Source: Candidatus Altimarinota bacterium
GTDB taxonomy: Bacteria > Patescibacteriota > Gracilibacteria > BD1-5 > UBA2023
NCBI GenBank assembly: GCA_008015855.1
Contig: SSGK01000040.1
Coordinates: 1-7,745 of the forward strand
Length of the DNA stretch: 7,745 bases
Reading direction: 5' to 3'
The notes beneath the pieces are model-generated. The model had not been told where the DNA came from, made no database searches, and was given only the letters and a program-made list of their open reading frames with translations. Both the position numbers and the translations under genes were made by a program. Below, in pieces: positions 6,296 to 7,745 of this stretch (positions are counted from its first letter, which is position 1; every line of letters starts with the position of its first letter).

Positions 6296-6688
6296 ATGGC
6301 GACTATCTTTACAAAAATCATCCAAGGTGAAATCCCTTCTTTTAAAATCTATGAAGATGAATATACCTATGCATTTCTTGATATTCATCCCGTTCAATTT
6401 GGACATACTCTCGTCGTTCCAAAAACGGAAGTAGATAACTTTCTCTCCCTCGATGAACCATACTACACTGCCTTATTTCAGACAGCAAAGAAAGTATCAA
6501 CCGCGATTCAACAAGCAACGGGGTGTGCTCGAATATGTACTGCACTTGTTGGATATGAAGTCCCTCATGTTCACTATCATCTCATTCCTACAAATACGAT
6601 TGCTGATTTCACTCCTACAAGTACAAAAGAAGTAAGCATGGATGATCTCGCTCGTATGCAACAAAAGATACTTCAATATCTTCCATAA
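6296..6688 (+). CDS. HIT-family nucleotide-binding hydrolase
   Basis: Histidine-triad protein of 130 residues, related to HinT/Fhit-type enzymes that cleave nucleoside phosphoramidates or dinucleoside polyphosphates. The catalytic triad motif HVHYHLIP is at 91-98 (H91, H93, H95). The N-terminus FTKIIQGEIPSFKIYEDE (5-22) and HPVQFGHTLVVPK (31-43) match the family. The zinc-binding CxxC often found near residue 5 is absent. All four glycines are GGN; no TGA is used. It joins fmt by TAA-T-ATG with no Shine-Dalgarno sequence, so it is in the same operon. Its substrate cannot be told from sequence alone. Confidence 0.93.
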   Translation: MATIFTKIIQGEIPSFKIYEDEYTYAFLDIHPVQFGHTLVVPKTEVDNFLSLDEPYYTALFQTAKKVSTAIQQATGCARICTALVGYEVPHVHYHLIPTNTIADFTPTSTKEVSMDDLARMQQKILQYLP

Positions 6689-6702
6689 AAGAAAATCTCA
6701 CT

Positions 6703-7017
6703 ATGAATCTCCGTAAAACAACTCATATTCCAACCGATACACGGAATTATCAAAGCCATAATCTCGCAGAACTCGCAACCACTCATATGAAAAGCTATCC
6801 TGGTTCTGTAAAGCCAGGTACCGTTTCAAAACTCGTAACAGAATGTTCTGGGCTCATTGCTCGAAATCTCGAAAGTTATGGAATTACCCCGATTAACACC
6901 AACGGAAAAACCTTTCGAATTCGTGAAGAAGAAAAGGATACCGCTATAACAGCACTTCAAGCTATGTCTCTCATTCAAGATGCTGGTGGACTCTATCGAA
7001 TCGATATTACTCAATAA
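6703..7017 (+). CDS. Hypothetical protein (104 aa)
   Basis: I do not recognise this protein. It has no signal peptide or membrane segment. A basic, Thr-rich N-terminus (1-15) leads into likely helices, then SKLVTECSGLIARNLESYG (42-60), a short likely strand GKTFRIREEE (68-77) and a helix AITALQAM (81-88) before the end GLYRIDITQ. Alternating helices and a short hairpin could be a small nucleic-acid-binding fold, but no motif proves it. It has seven glycines, all GGN, and one cysteine. Coding status is supported by its length, its place 14 nt after the HIT gene and 11 nt before the permease gene on the same strand, and codon use like its neighbours (CTC, CGT, CGA, GAA). Confidence 0.8.
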   Translation: MNLRKTTHIPTDTRNYQSHNLAELATTHMKSYPGSVKPGTVSKLVTECSGLIARNLESYGITPINTNGKTFRIREEEKDTAITALQAMSLIQDAGGLYRIDITQ

Positions 7018-7028
7018 AATATTTTCCT

Positions 7029-7745
7029 ATGTGGAACATTGCTCTGAATACCTTTCGTGAACTCATTCGTAATAAACTCTTTTCTCTTATTGGAGTTTTT
7101 GGTGCTACTTTTATCATCCTCTCATTTCTCCTCGAGACACTTTCACTCGGTGAAGTAAAGAGAATGATCTTTGATTTTGGAATGTCATTTATCGAAATTA
7201 CGGGAGTTTTTGTAGTTCTTTTTATCGGAGGACAAATGATCTATCGAGAAATCGAGGGACGTACTATCTATCTCATGCTTTCTAAACCTATCTCTCGATG
7301 ATCGATACTCCTTGGAAAATTCTTCGGCTTTGCAATGGCTCTTGCGATTATTCTCGGACTCCTTTCGACACTTCTCTCGATTCTCCTCATCCTGAAAGAT
7401 GCTCAACTCGATATCATTTATTTTCTTGCGATTCTCGGTATCTACATCAAATTCCTTTCACTCCTTGCGATTATCCTCTTTTTTTCAACATTCGTTTCTC
7501 CCATGGTTGCTATGTTTGTAACGGGAGGAATCTACTTTATCGGACACGGTGTTTCTGAGATACTCGCATTCGCGGCTCGAAAATGAATGACCGAGCTCCT
7601 CTATCTCGGAAAGTGACTCGCTCTTCTATTTCCAAATTATTCTATCCTCAATCTCAAAAATATCGTCGATACGGATGCTCCTATTCTCCTCTCAAATTGG
7701 CTCACAGGATATGGACTTCAGGTGCTCTATATCGTCGTAATTCTC
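7029..7745 (+). CDS. ABC-2-type transporter permease, C-terminus cut by the window edge
   Basis: Membrane subunit of an ABC-2/NosY-like exporter; 239 codons are visible. Hydrophobic segments lie at about 15-38, 50-70, 94-122, 128-155 and 158-182, with another starting near the end. The cytoplasmic segment EIEGRTIYLMLSKPISRGSI (75-94) ending in ILLGK is a hallmark of the family. TGA is Gly at residues 91 (7299-7301), 186 (7584-7586) and 196 (7614-7616). The frame is open to the last base. The partner ATPase is not in the window and may lie downstream. It follows the 104-aa gene by 11 nt, so it is probably in the fmt operon. The cargo cannot be inferred. Confidence 0.9.

Noticed and set aside
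1..7745. TGA read as tryptophan or selenocysteine
   Set aside because: Trp does not fit sites such as DIGC-x-NG or IG-G loops, and TGG is used for Trp at conserved sites such as NPWPG in Fmt. Selenocysteine would need SECIS elements and would not occur dozens of times at Gly positions.
1..7745. CRISPR array, insertion sequence, prophage or toxin-antitoxin system
   Set aside because: No regularly spaced direct repeats, transposase, integrase or phage motif is visible. The small unknown ORFs lack toxin-antitoxin features.

Overview
The window reads as a piece of a Patescibacteria/CPR chromosome that uses genetic code 25, in which UGA means glycine (Candidatus Gracilibacteria or Absconditabacteria/SR1). 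Read with the standard code, almost every gene is broken by in-frame TGA. Read with TGA as Gly, each becomes one full-length protein of a known family, and many TGAs fall on glycines those families conserve (the SAM loop of RlmH and of a methyltransferase, the GETxTGVTIM and EGMDEGD segments of Fmt, the FGGTSG segment of a CorC-type protein). I count about 36 in-frame TGAs in eight genes. All genes that end inside the window stop with TAA.

Layout. The left edge holds rlmH (minus strand, C-terminus cut). Divergent to it is a cluster of three tRNAs (Thr-UGU, Tyr-GUA, Leu-UAG), each with CCA encoded and each followed by an inverted repeat, then rpmE (L31) with a strong terminator. Next is a transcription unit of a [2Fe-2S] thioredoxin-like ferredoxin, a 48-residue unknown protein, era, a Trm9/ALKBH8-like methyltransferase and a CNNM/CBS/CorC-type membrane protein. 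It ends in a bidirectional terminator shared with a minus-strand tRNA-Arg(CCU). The last unit carries a DUF5665-like membrane protein, fmt, a HIT-family protein, a 104-residue unknown protein and an ABC-2-type permease that runs off the right edge.

Most of the content is translation machinery and its maintenance: 23S rRNA methylation (RlmH), L31, 30S maturation (Era), initiator tRNA formylation (Fmt), a probable tRNA-modifying methyltransferase and four tRNAs. Genes are tightly packed, with 1-4 nt gaps and TAA-T-ATG junctions, and no clear Shine-Dalgarno sequence precedes any start codon. No mobile element, CRISPR array, prophage or rRNA gene is visible. The most notable points are the recoding, the hairpin after each clustered tRNA, the Trm9-like methyltransferase in a recoded genome, and two small unknown proteins inside otherwise recognisable operons.
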